Part shown: positions 24,950 to 32,681 of the stretch, piece after piece
How positions within the stretch are numbered: position 1 is the first letter of the stretch
How the letters are laid out: each line of letters starts with the position of its first letter
From: SZUA-368 sp028533045
GTDB lineage: Bacteria > Spirochaetota > Spirochaetia > DSM-2461
Assembly: GCA_050031985.1 (NCBI GenBank)
Contig: JBNAIG010000008.1
Location: 124,001 to 188,000, forward strand
Direction: 5' to 3'
DNA: 64,000 nucleotides
Position numbers and translations under genes: made by a program
Notes under the pieces: generated by a model
What the model was told of the DNA's origin: nothing
The model's database searches: none
Seen by the model: only the letters and a program-made list of their open reading frames with translations

Positions 24950-25699
24950 ATGAAACAGTTTCTTCTTCCCACTCTCCCCTCGCCTAAAGACGAATTCCTT
25001 CGCCTGGAGGGGAAAGATTTTCACTATCTCTGCCATGTCCGCCGCTTAAACCCGGGAGATACGATTCGAGCCCGTGACAGGGAGGGGACCGCCTACCTTT
25101 TGGCCATGACGGCCGTAAACGGCGAAAGTTGTACCTTTGCCATTAAAGAGAGAGAGGAGAGCTCCCAAAAAGATGAGTGCCGAATCACCCTTTTTCAGGC
25201 CCTTCCCAAGGGTAAAAAGATGGACCAAATAGTACGCCAGGCCACAGAGGCCGGTGTTTCCACCATAGTTCCCCTGGAAAGTGACTTTTCTCTGGTAAAA
25301 TTCAGCACCCCCAAAGACAGAAAGGCCAAAAAGGAGCGTTGGGAAAGAATCGTGAAGGAAGCCCTTCAGCAAAGCGGTTCTTCCCTCAATACAACGATTG
25401 AAGAACCGGCCCCTTTTTCCCGACTGGAGGATTTTATCAGGTCCGGGGGAAAGGGCTTCTTTTGTCATCAAAGCCCCTTGGGAAACGGACTTATTCTGCC
25501 AGTTCTTTCCGCCGAAGAATCGGTAGATGAAATAGGGATACTCATAGGTCCGGAGGGAGGATTATCCCCCAAAGAAGTGGACAGTCTGGAAAAATGGGGT
25601 TATGATTCGGTTTGGTTTGGCGATAATGTACTTAGGGCGGAAACCGCAGCGCTGTATGCCATTGCCGCACTAAGAACAATTCTAAGGGAGATGTATTAG
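24950..25699 (+). CDS. rsmE: 16S rRNA (uracil-1498-N3)-methyltransferase
   Basis: SPOUT-class enzyme that methylates U1498 of 16S rRNA using S-adenosylmethionine. 249 residues: an N-terminal PUA-like domain (residues 1-70) and a C-terminal knotted domain with the SAM-binding blocks LIGPEGGLSPKEVD near 200 and FGDNVLRAETAALYAIAAL near 222. The internal LFQALPKGKKMDQIVRQATE is also typical. An AGGAG ribosome site precedes the ATG, and the stop overlaps the next gene's GTG. Confidence 0.93.
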   Translation: MKQFLLPTLPSPKDEFLRLEGKDFHYLCHVRRLNPGDTIRARDREGTAYLLAMTAVNGESCTFAIKEREESSQKDECRITLFQALPKGKKMDQIVRQATEAGVSTIVPLESDFSLVKFSTPKDRKAKKERWERIVKEALQQSGSSLNTTIEEPAPFSRLEDFIRSGGKGFFCHQSPLGNGLILPVLSAEESVDEIGILIGPEGGLSPKEVDSLEKWGYDSVWFGDNVLRAETAALYAIAALRTILREMY

Positions 25700-26451
25700 T
25701 GGACTCAAGTCTGGTAAAGAGAATTTCTGTTTTGGATGTTCCCGTGGATATCGTAAAAACGGAGGACTTGGAAACGGTCATTTTAACGTTGGCCGAAAAT
25801 AACAAGGTGAATCAGATTCTCCTTCTTGATTTTATTGGCTTTATGAAAGCCCGGCGAAAGAAAAGCCAATGGCATCAGGCCGTACAGGAAGCCGCTCTGG
25901 TTCTTCCCGTTTCCCACCGTATTCTTTCTGCCGCCCGTTTTCTTAAACAGGAGAGGCCCACACATTACAAGGCCTTTGATTTTATTATTTCCCTTATGGG
26001 AATTCTCGAGAAACGACGCAAATCGGCTTACCTGGTAGGCTCCAGCAAAAAGAGAATTCAAAAGTCTTTTACCAATCTCAAAAACTCTTTTCCCGGGCTC
26101 CGCTTTGTCGGACGACATCAGGGCAAGTGGGATAAGGACCGGGAAGAGGACATTCTCATGGCCATAAAAAAGTCATCCCCCACCTTTCTGCTCGCCGGGC
26201 GTGGAGTAAAAGGCAAGGACCTGTGGCTCTACCGCAGCAAAGAAGCCCTTAACCCGGGCATTCTCCTCTGGAACAAACAGTGCTACGAAATTATCGGCGG
26301 CCGCCGGAGCAAACCCTCCGAGTCCAAGGTCTCCCGATTTTTCCGGTCTTTCCTCAAAAGCTTCTTCCTTCCCTGGCGTTGGGTAAGAATATTCCGCATG
26401 GTCTGGTTCTGGCTGTTACTGCTTTGGACAAGATTATTTAAAAGCGATTAG
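25699..26451 (+). CDS. WecG/TagA/CpsF-family glycosyltransferase, divergent
   Basis: 250 residues. The family core is recognisable: an N-terminal ISVLDVPVDIVKTEDLE strand, AFDFIISLMG, SAYLVGSSKKRIQKS near 113, RFVGRHQGKW near 135 and a late LLAGRGVKGKDLW near 172. Relatives transfer ManNAc(A) or similar sugars to lipid-linked intermediates. The normal C-terminal part is replaced by a basic, aromatic membrane-binding tail (LPWRWVRIFRMVWFWLLLLW). It starts with GTG overlapping the rsmE stop. No other polysaccharide genes are nearby, so the acceptor is unknown. Confidence 0.7.
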   Translation: MDSSLVKRISVLDVPVDIVKTEDLETVILTLAENNKVNQILLLDFIGFMKARRKKSQWHQAVQEAALVLPVSHRILSAARFLKQERPTHYKAFDFIISLMGILEKRRKSAYLVGSSKKRIQKSFTNLKNSFPGLRFVGRHQGKWDKDREEDILMAIKKSSPTFLLAGRGVKGKDLWLYRSKEALNPGILLWNKQCYEIIGGRRSKPSESKVSRFFRSFLKSFFLPWRWVRIFRMVWFWLLLLWTRLFKSD

Positions 26452-26481
26452 GGAATTTTCGAATTCAACCATTCTTTACCC

Positions 26482-26510
26482 TTTACAAATAGTAAACATC
26501 TTCCTAAGAT
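26482..26510 (+). promoter_or_regulatory. Promoter of the structured leader, with overlapping inverted repeat
   Basis: TTTACA at 26482-26487, a 17-base spacer and TAAGAT at 26505-26510. A perfect inverted repeat ACATCTT-CCT-AAGATGT at 26496-26512 covers the -10, the position expected of a repressor site. The predicted start site is near 26517, giving a leader of about 205 bases before the HTH gene. Confidence 0.55.
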
Positions 26511-26545
26511 GTTCTTATATCTTACTATCTCGCCGGAGGTTTCAA

Positions 26546-26617
26546 ATGTTTATTTATAAGTCTTATCTGCTATCACCACGGGCAACAGAAACCTGCAGGA
26601 CCGCGAGGAGTAACTAA
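26546..26617 (+). CDS. Short leader ORF, 23 codons
   Basis: Begins with ATG preceded by CCGGAGG at the ideal 6-base distance and encodes MFIYKSYLLSPRATETCRT plus four more residues. It lies wholly inside the leader between a good promoter and the HTH gene at 26724. It is not obviously rich in one amino acid, so classic attenuation is not evident. Its stop codon lies at the edge of a possible stem (GAGGAG 26605-26610 with CTCCTC 26626-26631). Could be a leader peptide, a small protein or fortuitous. Confidence 0.45.
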   Translation: MFIYKSYLLSPRATETCRTARSN

Positions 26618-26670
26618 CAACACCTCTCCTCATAGCAGTCCAGCAGGATCAATGATTCGGTTCGATGTCG

Positions 26671-26692
26671 GTTTGAACGAAGGAGTTCAAAC
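26671..26692 (+). promoter_or_regulatory. Perfect leader hairpin upstream of the HTH gene
   Basis: GTTTGAAC and GTTCAAAC pair over 8 bases around the loop GAAGGA. It ends 31 bases before the ATG at 26724. No T-run follows, so it is not a terminator by itself. Confidence 0.5.
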
Positions 26693-26723
26693 GCACGCTA
26701 GTACACTTATGAGGAATAAAACC

Positions 26724-27014
26724 ATGTCATATCTAAAAGCGGAAGAGTGTCTTCCCGTAGAACTGGTTAAAGAAATACAAAAATACATACAGGGCTCTCA
26801 AATCTATATTCCCCGGATCGAACAGACCCGTCTCTCCTGGGGTGAGAAGAATGGGACAAGAGAGAAAATTCGCGCCAGAAATGAGGAAATCCGTCAGCTC
26901 AAAAAAGAGGGATGGACCATCAACAGCCTGGCCGACGAGTACCATCTTTCCCCGGACAGCATCCGAAAGATTCTCTACTGCCAGAAGGAAAATCGCGTAC
27001 CCAGGGCCAGTTGA
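26724..27014 (+). CDS. Small HTH protein of the CD3324 type
   Basis: 96 residues. It begins MSYLKAEECLPVELVKEIQKY, then GSQIYIPRI and a C-terminal helix-turn-helix (INSLADEYHLSPDSIRKIL near residues 68-86). The family is widespread in Firmicutes as a small predicted DNA-binding protein without known targets. The frame is open back to 26652, but the family's conserved N-terminus and a GAGGA site at 26711-26715 support the ATG at 26724. It precedes chorismate mutase and follows an unusually long structured leader. Confidence 0.75.
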   Translation: MSYLKAEECLPVELVKEIQKYIQGSQIYIPRIEQTRLSWGEKNGTREKIRARNEEIRQLKKEGWTINSLADEYHLSPDSIRKILYCQKENRVPRAS

Positions 27015-27079
27015 GCTTCATCCCCTGCGGGGGATGGCGAAAAATTCTCTGAATCGCTATAATGGCGGCGGGGGTAATT

Positions 27080-27355
27080 ATGCAGGAATTGCTTGAACTC
27101 AGAAAAGCTCTGGATGAAATTGACGATGCTATTATTGGTCTTGTGGCCAAAAGATTTGAAGTAACGGAGAAGGTGGGAATCCTCAAGAAGGAAAATAATC
27201 TGCCTTCCACCGACTCAAACAGGGAAAAGGAACAGGCCCAACGAATTCGTTCACTCGCCCTGTTTCACAATCTTGATCCGGAAATAGCCCAAAAGGTACT
27301 CCGTCTCCTCATAGATGAGACGGTAAAAAACCACAATAAGATTAAAGCCCGGTAA
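27080..27355 (+). CDS. Chorismate mutase, AroQ class
   Basis: Converts chorismate to prephenate, the branch to Phe and Tyr. 91 residues, the size of a stand-alone AroQ helical domain. Visible residues: LRKALDEIDDAIIGLVAKR (N-terminal Arg and helix 1), KVGILKKEN (Lys) and RIRSLA / IDETVKNH towards the end. The ATG at 27080 is preferred over the one at 27062 since GGGGG lies 6 bases upstream and the protein then begins MQELLELRK as in relatives. It follows the HTH gene by 65 bases, a gap with the hairpin CATCCCC / GGGGATG. Confidence 0.85.
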   Translation: MQELLELRKALDEIDDAIIGLVAKRFEVTEKVGILKKENNLPSTDSNREKEQAQRIRSLALFHNLDPEIAQKVLRLLIDETVKNHNKIKAR

Positions 27356-27370
27356 AAATAAGCTTTCAAA

Positions 27371-27386
27371 CCGGGCATATGCCCGG
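27371..27386. terminator. Possible weak terminator after chorismate mutase
   Basis: The perfect 16-base palindrome CCGGGCATATGCCCGG forms a strong stem, but only ATTTAACCCATTTTCC follows rather than a solid T-run. Confidence 0.45.
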
Positions 27387-27405
27387 GATTTAACCCATTT
27401 TCCAT

Positions 27406-27434
27406 TTGATTTTCTCCACCCGATATGATATTAT
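27406..27434 (+). promoter_or_regulatory. Promoter for the MGH1-like glycosidase gene
   Basis: TTGATT at 27406-27411, a 17-base spacer and TATTAT at 27429-27434; the leader carries GAGGAG before the GTG start. Confidence 0.5.
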
Positions 27435-27479
27435 AGTAAGCTTATCATTAAATAGAATAAAGTTTACCGAGGAGAAACA

Positions 27480-28904
27480 GTGGTAAAAAAAGACTTCCCC
27501 CTTGTACATTACTATGACCAGGATTTTGTAGATATATACGAGCGGTCCTGGGTTTGGCTAAGTGATTTTCTTGGCAAGGGTACCGCAGAAAACGGCTTTG
27601 GCCCCTTTTATTTTAAATATCCCGAATCGGATTGTATAAATCTCTATGAAACCTTCATGGCTTCCTTCTTTCTTGTTTATAACAGCCGTAACTTTCCCGT
27701 ATCAAATATACTGGATGTGTTTTACGAAAAACAGGAAGAAAACGGAGCTATTCGCTGCCAATACAGCGAAGAAACGGGAAAACCCGTCTTTGACGATGAC
27801 AACCCGGAAGGTCTCTGCCCTCCCCTCTTTGCCTGGGTTGAGTACAACCTCTACCACAAGGTGGGAGCCAAAAAGCGCATTAAAGAGGTAATGCCTAAAC
27901 TGGAACTCTACTACGAGTGGATCGAAAACACTTGGAAGGACGAGGAATCCGGTTTTTACAAGGTTCCCCTTTCGGCAACCACTATGGCAGACGCTCCCCG
28001 TGGCGATGCGGCCTACTTTGTCGACTTTAACTCACAGATGGCGGTCAACTCACTGTATATGGCCGCCCTGGGTGATGTTCTAAACGATAAAGAACTCAGC
28101 TTCAAGTACAAAAAGAAATACTTCTCCCTCAAGACCCGTATATCCAGCAAGATGTGGGACCGGGACGAGTCTTTTTACTATGATCTGGACGAGAACATGG
28201 AACCGGTCAAGGTAAAGACTATCGCCGCCTACTGGCCCCTCCTGGCGGAAATCCCTAATGAAGAGAGAGCGGAAGCCATTATTGCCCATCTCAAAGACCC
28301 CCAGCTTTTCGGCGGTCCTAACCCCTTCCCCACTGTGGCCATCAACGAGCCCTCCTTTAAGGAAGACGGTAACGGTCATAACGGTTCCGTTTTCCCCGCC
28401 CTTACCTTTATGGTTGTAAAGGCCCTGGAAAAATACGGTAAGTATGAAATGTCCCGGGAGATGTCCATTAAGCACATCTACTCCATTCTTGATACCTTCC
28501 ACCCGGTAAGCGGCAAGAAGGGAACCCTTTGGGAAGCTTACGCCCCTCTCAAGGAAGGACCCGCAACAATAGCGGGCGATGTGGAAAACAACCGAAAGCT
28601 CTATCTGGGCTGTACCGGTCTTTCTACCATTGCCTTGATGATCGAAAATGTTATCGGCCTCTACATCAGTCTGCCCCGTAAGACCGTAGATTGGATTGTT
28701 CCCATTCTTGAAGTAATGGGTATTGAGGACCTGAACCTGAAGCGCAACAAAATCACCATCCTCAGCAACAAAAGCGGCCGCGGTTGGGAAATCCGTCTTG
28801 AGTCGGAAAAGCTCTACTACTTTACCATCGACATTCTGGGAGAGAAAAAGAAAACCCTACCCATACCGTCCGGTAAATGCTCCATGCTTATCGATAAGCT
28901 TTAA
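27480..28904 (+). CDS. MGH1/GH63-like glycoside hydrolase
   Basis: 474 residues, no signal peptide, so cytoplasmic. The sequence is a helical (alpha/alpha)6 barrel of the trehalase/MGH1-like type: FAWVEYNLYHKVG near residue 120, YYEWIENTWKDEESGFY near 140, FVDFNSQMAVNSLYMAALG near 180, KMWDRDESFYYDLDE near 222, GPNPFPTVAINEPSF near 280, and LWEAYAPLKEGPA near 350. The acidic residues of the last two blocks are likely catalytic. Substrates of the family include mannosylglycerate, glucosylglycerate and alpha-glucosides, so a compatible-solute role is possible. The start is GTG with GAGGAG upstream. Confidence 0.75.
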   Translation: MVKKDFPLVHYYDQDFVDIYERSWVWLSDFLGKGTAENGFGPFYFKYPESDCINLYETFMASFFLVYNSRNFPVSNILDVFYEKQEENGAIRCQYSEETGKPVFDDDNPEGLCPPLFAWVEYNLYHKVGAKKRIKEVMPKLELYYEWIENTWKDEESGFYKVPLSATTMADAPRGDAAYFVDFNSQMAVNSLYMAALGDVLNDKELSFKYKKKYFSLKTRISSKMWDRDESFYYDLDENMEPVKVKTIAAYWPLLAEIPNEERAEAIIAHLKDPQLFGGPNPFPTVAINEPSFKEDGNGHNGSVFPALTFMVVKALEKYGKYEMSREMSIKHIYSILDTFHPVSGKKGTLWEAYAPLKEGPATIAGDVENNRKLYLGCTGLSTIALMIENVIGLYISLPRKTVDWIVPILEVMGIEDLNLKRNKITILSNKSGRGWEIRLESEKLYYFTIDILGEKKKTLPIPSGKCSMLIDKL

Positions 28905-28920
28905 GAAACGGATAAATAAA

Positions 28921-28950
28921 AAAGGACTGCCCGAAAGCAGTCCTTTTTTT
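28921..28950. terminator. Bidirectional intrinsic terminator
   Basis: A perfect 10-base stem AAAGGACTGC / GCAGTCCTTT with loop CCGAAA, flanked by A-run and T-run, lying between the convergent glycosidase and aspartate kinase genes. Confidence 0.9.
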
Positions 28951-28964
28951 ATGCCCTGAAAAAA

Positions 28965-30341
28965 TTAACCCAGGAATGTTTCATGAATGGCATTCAAGGC
29001 CGTTTCTCGCTGAGCTTTTTCAATAACCAGTGAAATGTTTTTTTCCGTGGACCCTTGAGCAATGGCCAGGATGTTTACATCCTTTTTACCCAAAGAACTA
29101 AACAGTCTACCGGAAAGCCCCACCTGGCCCTTCATATTTTCACCAATCACGGCAATCAGTTCCAGATCCTCTCTTACTTCGATCTTCTGGATGGACTTGG
29201 CCGCAATAGCATCGGCCAGGTCCTTTTCCAGACAGGCCCGGGCCCGACCTGCTTCCTCCTGACGGCACACCATACAAATACTGTGCTCAGAGGAAGCCTG
29301 ACTTATCATAATAATATTGATATCCCCGTCGGCAAGGGAGCAGAAGATACGTGAAGCAGCTCCGGGCATGCCCACCATACCGTTACCAATAACATTAATT
29401 AGGGCCACATTATCTATAGAAGCTATACCGGTAATGGAAGTGTCCCTGTTGGTTTTCTCATCGGCAATAACCGTACCGGGCGCATCGAGGTTCATCGTAT
29501 TCCTGATAATAACGGGAATATCCTTTTCCACGGTGGGAATAAGAGTAGAGGGATGAATGACCTCTGCCCCAAAATAGGAAAGCTCCATGGCCTCTTCAAT
29601 GCTCAATCGGTCTATCACCTTAGCCGTGCTTACCACTCGGGGATCGGCAGTCAGCACACCGTCTACATCGGTCCAGATTTCACAGCAATCCGCATCAACG
29701 GCGGCAGCAATGATACTGGCCGTATAGTCGCTTCCGTTTCGTCCCAGAGTTGTGGTGTATCCCTCATCACTGTTGGCAATAAACCCGGTAATGATTCCCA
29801 CACCCTCCATGCTTTTAACACGCTTTTCAATAAGCTCATAGGTAATATCAAATTCAACGGAACCCTTACCAAAGCTGCTGTCGGTCCGGATAATCTCACG
29901 GGCATCGATAAATTCAGCCTTGTGTCCCGCCTCATTCATATAGGCGGCGGCCACGGTACAGTTCAAGCGCTCACCAAAGCTCATAATCAAGTCCATTGAA
30001 CGAAGTGAACACTCACGAATCAGCTCAACACCGTGAAGAATATCGTGATATTCATTGAGCATGGCTTCCACACTCCTTTGGGTTTCCGCCAGAAGGGGTT
30101 CGGATTTTACCAGTTCTCCCAAAGTAGCCAGGGTTCGTTCCCTCACTTCCCCTGCCAGCTCTTTATAGACAGCATCGCCCACTTCCGCTTTTTTTGCCGA
30201 AGCAATAAGGGCATTTGTAATCCCTTTCATAGCCGAAAGGATCACAAATTTATTCTCTGTGGAAAGGGTGACGATATCCACAACCTTTTTGATTTTCTCA
30301 CTATCCGCTACGGAGCTGCCGCCGAATTTTAAAACCTTCAT
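28965..30341 (-). CDS. lysC: Aspartate kinase
   Basis: Phosphorylates aspartate, the first step to Lys, Met and Thr. 458 residues: amino-acid kinase domain beginning MKVLKFGGSSVADSEKI, TTLGRNGSDYTA near residue 225, EIWTDVDGVLTADPRVV near 250, then two C-terminal ACT domains (near 315-385 and 395-455) that usually bind feedback inhibitors. It resembles the monofunctional ThrA-like class. The frame is open for 35 codons upstream, but the ATG at 30341 matches the family start and has GAGGA before it. No fused homoserine dehydrogenase. Its upstream region has two ATTTGCATA repeats. Confidence 0.93.
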   Translation of the reverse strand: MKVLKFGGSSVADSEKIKKVVDIVTLSTENKFVILSAMKGITNALIASAKKAEVGDAVYKELAGEVRERTLATLGELVKSEPLLAETQRSVEAMLNEYHDILHGVELIRECSLRSMDLIMSFGERLNCTVAAAYMNEAGHKAEFIDAREIIRTDSSFGKGSVEFDITYELIEKRVKSMEGVGIITGFIANSDEGYTTTLGRNGSDYTASIIAAAVDADCCEIWTDVDGVLTADPRVVSTAKVIDRLSIEEAMELSYFGAEVIHPSTLIPTVEKDIPVIIRNTMNLDAPGTVIADEKTNRDTSITGIASIDNVALINVIGNGMVGMPGAASRIFCSLADGDINIIMISQASSEHSICMVCRQEEAGRARACLEKDLADAIAAKSIQKIEVREDLELIAVIGENMKGQVGLSGRLFSSLGKKDVNILAIAQGSTEKNISLVIEKAQRETALNAIHETFLG

Positions 30342-30456
30342 AATTCCTCGATTATTACTTTCCCCGGTGGGGGTCTCGATATTTGCATAAATATAACACA
30401 ACCATGTATTTGCATACAAGAGAGAGAATCTCCATAAAAGCGCCATAGTTCCCTAA

Positions 30457-30485
30457 TTGACAGCTCATCTTTCTAACGTTAGATT
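30457..30485 (+). promoter_or_regulatory. Leaderless-type promoter of murA with palindrome over the -10
   Basis: Consensus TTGACA at 30457-30462, a 17-base spacer and TAGATT at 30480-30485, then exactly 6 bases to the ATG at 30492. The 12-base palindrome TCTAACGTTAGA at 30472-30483 overlaps the -10 and could be an operator. Confidence 0.7.
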
Positions 30486-30491
30486 AAGGAC

Positions 30492-31775
30492 ATGAATTGT
30501 ACCAATTGTTATGAGATTACAGGCGGACGTCCCATCAAGGGAATCGTTACTGCCAATGGAAATAAGAACGCTGCACTTCCCTGCATCGCTGCGACCCTTC
30601 TGACCGATGAACCGGTTATCCTTAGAAACCTTCCGGAAATTGAAGATGTCCACGTAATGCTTGAGATCCTGGAGCACCTGGGCAGTACGGTAGAAAAACT
30701 GGAAGATCATGTATATAAGGTAACAACTCACAATATTAAGAGCTGTGAAATACTCAAGGAAGACTCTTCCAAGGTTAGAGCCTCCATTCTATTTGCCGGT
30801 CCTCTTCTGGGTCGTATGAATGAAGTAATCCTTCCTCCTCCCGGCGGAGACGTTATCGGCCGCAGAAGACTTGATACCCACTTCCTGGCTTTGGAAGCCT
30901 TGGGTGGTAAGGTAGATATCAACGGAGCCTTCCACATTAAGGCGGACAAACTCAAAGGCGGGGATATATTCCTTGATGAAGCTTCCGTAACAGCCACGGA
31001 AAACGCCATTATGGCCGCTGTATTGGCCGAAGGCGATACGGTACTCAGAAACGTTGCTTGCGAGCCCCACGTACAAGACCTATGTAACATGCTCAACCTG
31101 ATGGGTGCCAACATTACCGGCATTGGCTCCAACAACCTTTACATCAAAGGACAAAAGAAACTTCACGGGGCCGATTTCGCCATTGGGGCGGACTTCATGG
31201 AAGTAGGATCTTTCATAGGGCTAACCGCCGCTACCCGGGGAGAGCTGGAAATCAAAAACGCCGACCCCCACCACCTCAGAATGTGCAAGATAGCCTTTGC
31301 CAAATTGGGTATCACCTGGGAAGACGACGGTTCTTCCGTATTTGTTCCGTCCAATCAAAAACTGGAAGTTGTTCCCGACATGGGCGGAATGATCCCCACC
31401 ATAAGCGACGCACCCTGGCCCGCTTTCCCGGCAGACCTCACCAGTATCATGACCGTGGTCGCAACCCAGGTGAAAGGAACCGTCCTCATTCATGAGAAGA
31501 TGTTTGAATCACGCATGTTTTTTGTGGATAAGCTGATTGGGATGGGAGCGGGAATAATCCTTTGTGACCCCCATAGAGCCGTTGTAGCGGGCCCCTCCCT
31601 GCTTCGGGGGAGTAATCTTGTTTCTCCCGACGTAAGAGCCGGTATGGCCATGGTAATTGCCGCTCTTTGCGCCGAAGGCAAGAGCGTAATAAATAATGTT
31701 TACCAGATAGAGCGGGGCTATGAAAATATCGCCGAAAGACTTTCTAACCTTGGTGCAGATATTACCAGATTGTAG
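30492..31775 (+). CDS. murA: UDP-N-acetylglucosamine 1-carboxyvinyltransferase
   Basis: First committed step of peptidoglycan synthesis: transfers enolpyruvyl from PEP to UDP-GlcNAc, in the cytoplasm. 427 residues, normal length. ITGGRPIKG at the N-terminus and GNKNAALP near residue 24 (active-site Lys). The loop that carries Cys115 in E. coli reads PGGDVIGRRRLD, so Asp120 replaces the Cys alkylated by fosfomycin. The same substitution is known in mycobacterial, chlamydial and Borrelia MurA. No proper ribosome site, but a -10 box 6 bases upstream. Its 3' end is followed by two hairpins. Confidence 0.93.
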   Translation: MNCTNCYEITGGRPIKGIVTANGNKNAALPCIAATLLTDEPVILRNLPEIEDVHVMLEILEHLGSTVEKLEDHVYKVTTHNIKSCEILKEDSSKVRASILFAGPLLGRMNEVILPPPGGDVIGRRRLDTHFLALEALGGKVDINGAFHIKADKLKGGDIFLDEASVTATENAIMAAVLAEGDTVLRNVACEPHVQDLCNMLNLMGANITGIGSNNLYIKGQKKLHGADFAIGADFMEVGSFIGLTAATRGELEIKNADPHHLRMCKIAFAKLGITWEDDGSSVFVPSNQKLEVVPDMGGMIPTISDAPWPAFPADLTSIMTVVATQVKGTVLIHEKMFESRMFFVDKLIGMGAGIILCDPHRAVVAGPSLLRGSNLVSPDVRAGMAMVIAALCAEGKSVINNVYQIERGYENIAERLSNLGADITRL

Positions 31776-31802
31776 AAACGATATAAAACCTTATTTAATA
31801 AG

Positions 31803-31831
31803 AACTTTCTGAGTTATTCAGAAAGTTTTCC
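31803..31831 (+). terminator. Terminator-like hairpin after murA
   Basis: A perfect 10-base stem AACTTTCTGA / TCAGAAAGTT with loop GTTAT, followed by only TTCC, so termination may be partial. Confidence 0.55.
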
Positions 31832-32071
31832 ACAGTTTTCCCAAAGTTATCCACAATTTGTCACACTTGACAAATGTTAGATTTCCATTTTTTCCTAGTT
31901 ACCAAAAACAAAAGGGATAACATTTAATTACTTACAGTGACTGCATTTAACTTTCTTTTCGTAAAAATGAAAGTCTAAATGCAGTTTTTTTTATGTTAAA
32001 GAACCATTATCCAAATAGCGGTGTTTACACCATTTAGAGACTTTTCCACAACTTATCCACAGTTATCCACA
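31826..32071 (+). other. Cluster of five DnaA-box-like 9-mers
   Basis: TTATCCACA occurs at 31847-31855, 32053-32061 and 32063-32071, and TTTTCCACA at 31826-31834 and 32042-32050, all in the same orientation. The last three lie within the final codons of the minus-strand gene at 32034. A possible DnaA-binding or titration site; see findings. Confidence 0.5.
31940..31991 (+). terminator. Long hairpin with T-run, second terminator or end of a small RNA
   Basis: ACTGCATTTA (31940-31949) pairs with TAAATGCAGT (31976-31985). The stem continues inward with ACTTTC / GAAAGT and TTTT / AAAA, with a single bulged C. A T-run follows to 31991. It terminates plus-strand transcription, though the nearest plus-strand gene (murA) ended 165 bases earlier. 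Confidence 0.7.
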
Positions 32072-32681
32072 AGTAATACCCACTTGACTTAACACTGACA
32101 AAATCAAGCCTTAAAGGGCTTCTTTCTTCAAGAAAGGAACCTATCTTTATTCTAAGTCTACTTAAGAGGACTTTAACACACTTTCCTTCTAGAATTCGTT
32201 CCAATTCAACAAAGGAGAGATAGTTATTCTTCCTTAATAAAAACTCTTCAAGAATTAAGCTTTCCGAGTGAGTCAAAGTAAGAAATTCCATACCAGAATA
32301 TAATCGGCCTTTCCCATAATGGGCATAACCACCGGGTAGAGAAAAATACTCTCTTGAGAAATAAGAAGAAAATGCTCTCTCCCCCTCGCCATTTGTGGAA
32401 GACTTTAGTAGATAACTAAAAGACTCTCTTCGGTCATGCTGCGGCAAATCTTCCAAATAATATATAACAGGGATACTGCCGGATGTAAGAGAACCGTACT
32501 CTTTATGTGGCAGAACAAATAAAGATGGACAGCGTGAGTAATCTGGCTCACGAACATGGTGTAATGCAATTCCGGGCGGAAGCTCCCAACCATGAAAAAA
32601 AGAAGCGGGTAAAGTCGTCTCAATAAAAAAACCGGGCTCAAAGGAACCCGGTTCTAACAGCTTTACTTTATTATCATCCAA
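32034..32681 (-). CDS. Protein with C-terminal OmpR-like winged helix, otherwise unrecognised
   Basis: 215 residues. The N-terminal 125 residues are not recognised and show no conserved receiver Asp. The last 90 resemble an OmpR/PhoB winged helix: LTLTHSESLILEEFLL, YLSFVELERILEG, VLLSRLRIKIGSFL and a final strand pair ending SSGYYLW. This suggests a DNA-binding regulator with a private sensory domain. It overlaps the STAS gene before it by 8 bases, so both are made from one transcript and may act together. Its last codons contain three DnaA-box 9-mers. Confidence 0.6.
   Translation of the reverse strand: MDDNKVKLLEPGSFEPGFFIETTLPASFFHGWELPPGIALHHVREPDYSRCPSLFVLPHKEYGSLTSGSIPVIYYLEDLPQHDRRESFSYLLKSSTNGEGERAFSSYFSREYFSLPGGYAHYGKGRLYSGMEFLTLTHSESLILEEFLLRKNNYLSFVELERILEGKCVKVLLSRLRIKIGSFLEERSPLRLDFVSVKSSGYYLWITVDKLWKSL

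Noticed and set aside
26597..26605. AGGACCGCG resembling the T-box antiterminator core
   Set aside because: It lacks the T and one base of the UGGN-ACCGCG core, no stem I elements are evident and no terminator follows; treated as chance.
30342..30446. 35-codon N-terminal extension of aspartate kinase
   Set aside because: The family start MKVLKFGGSS lies at 30341 with GAGGA before it; the extension is non-coding leader.
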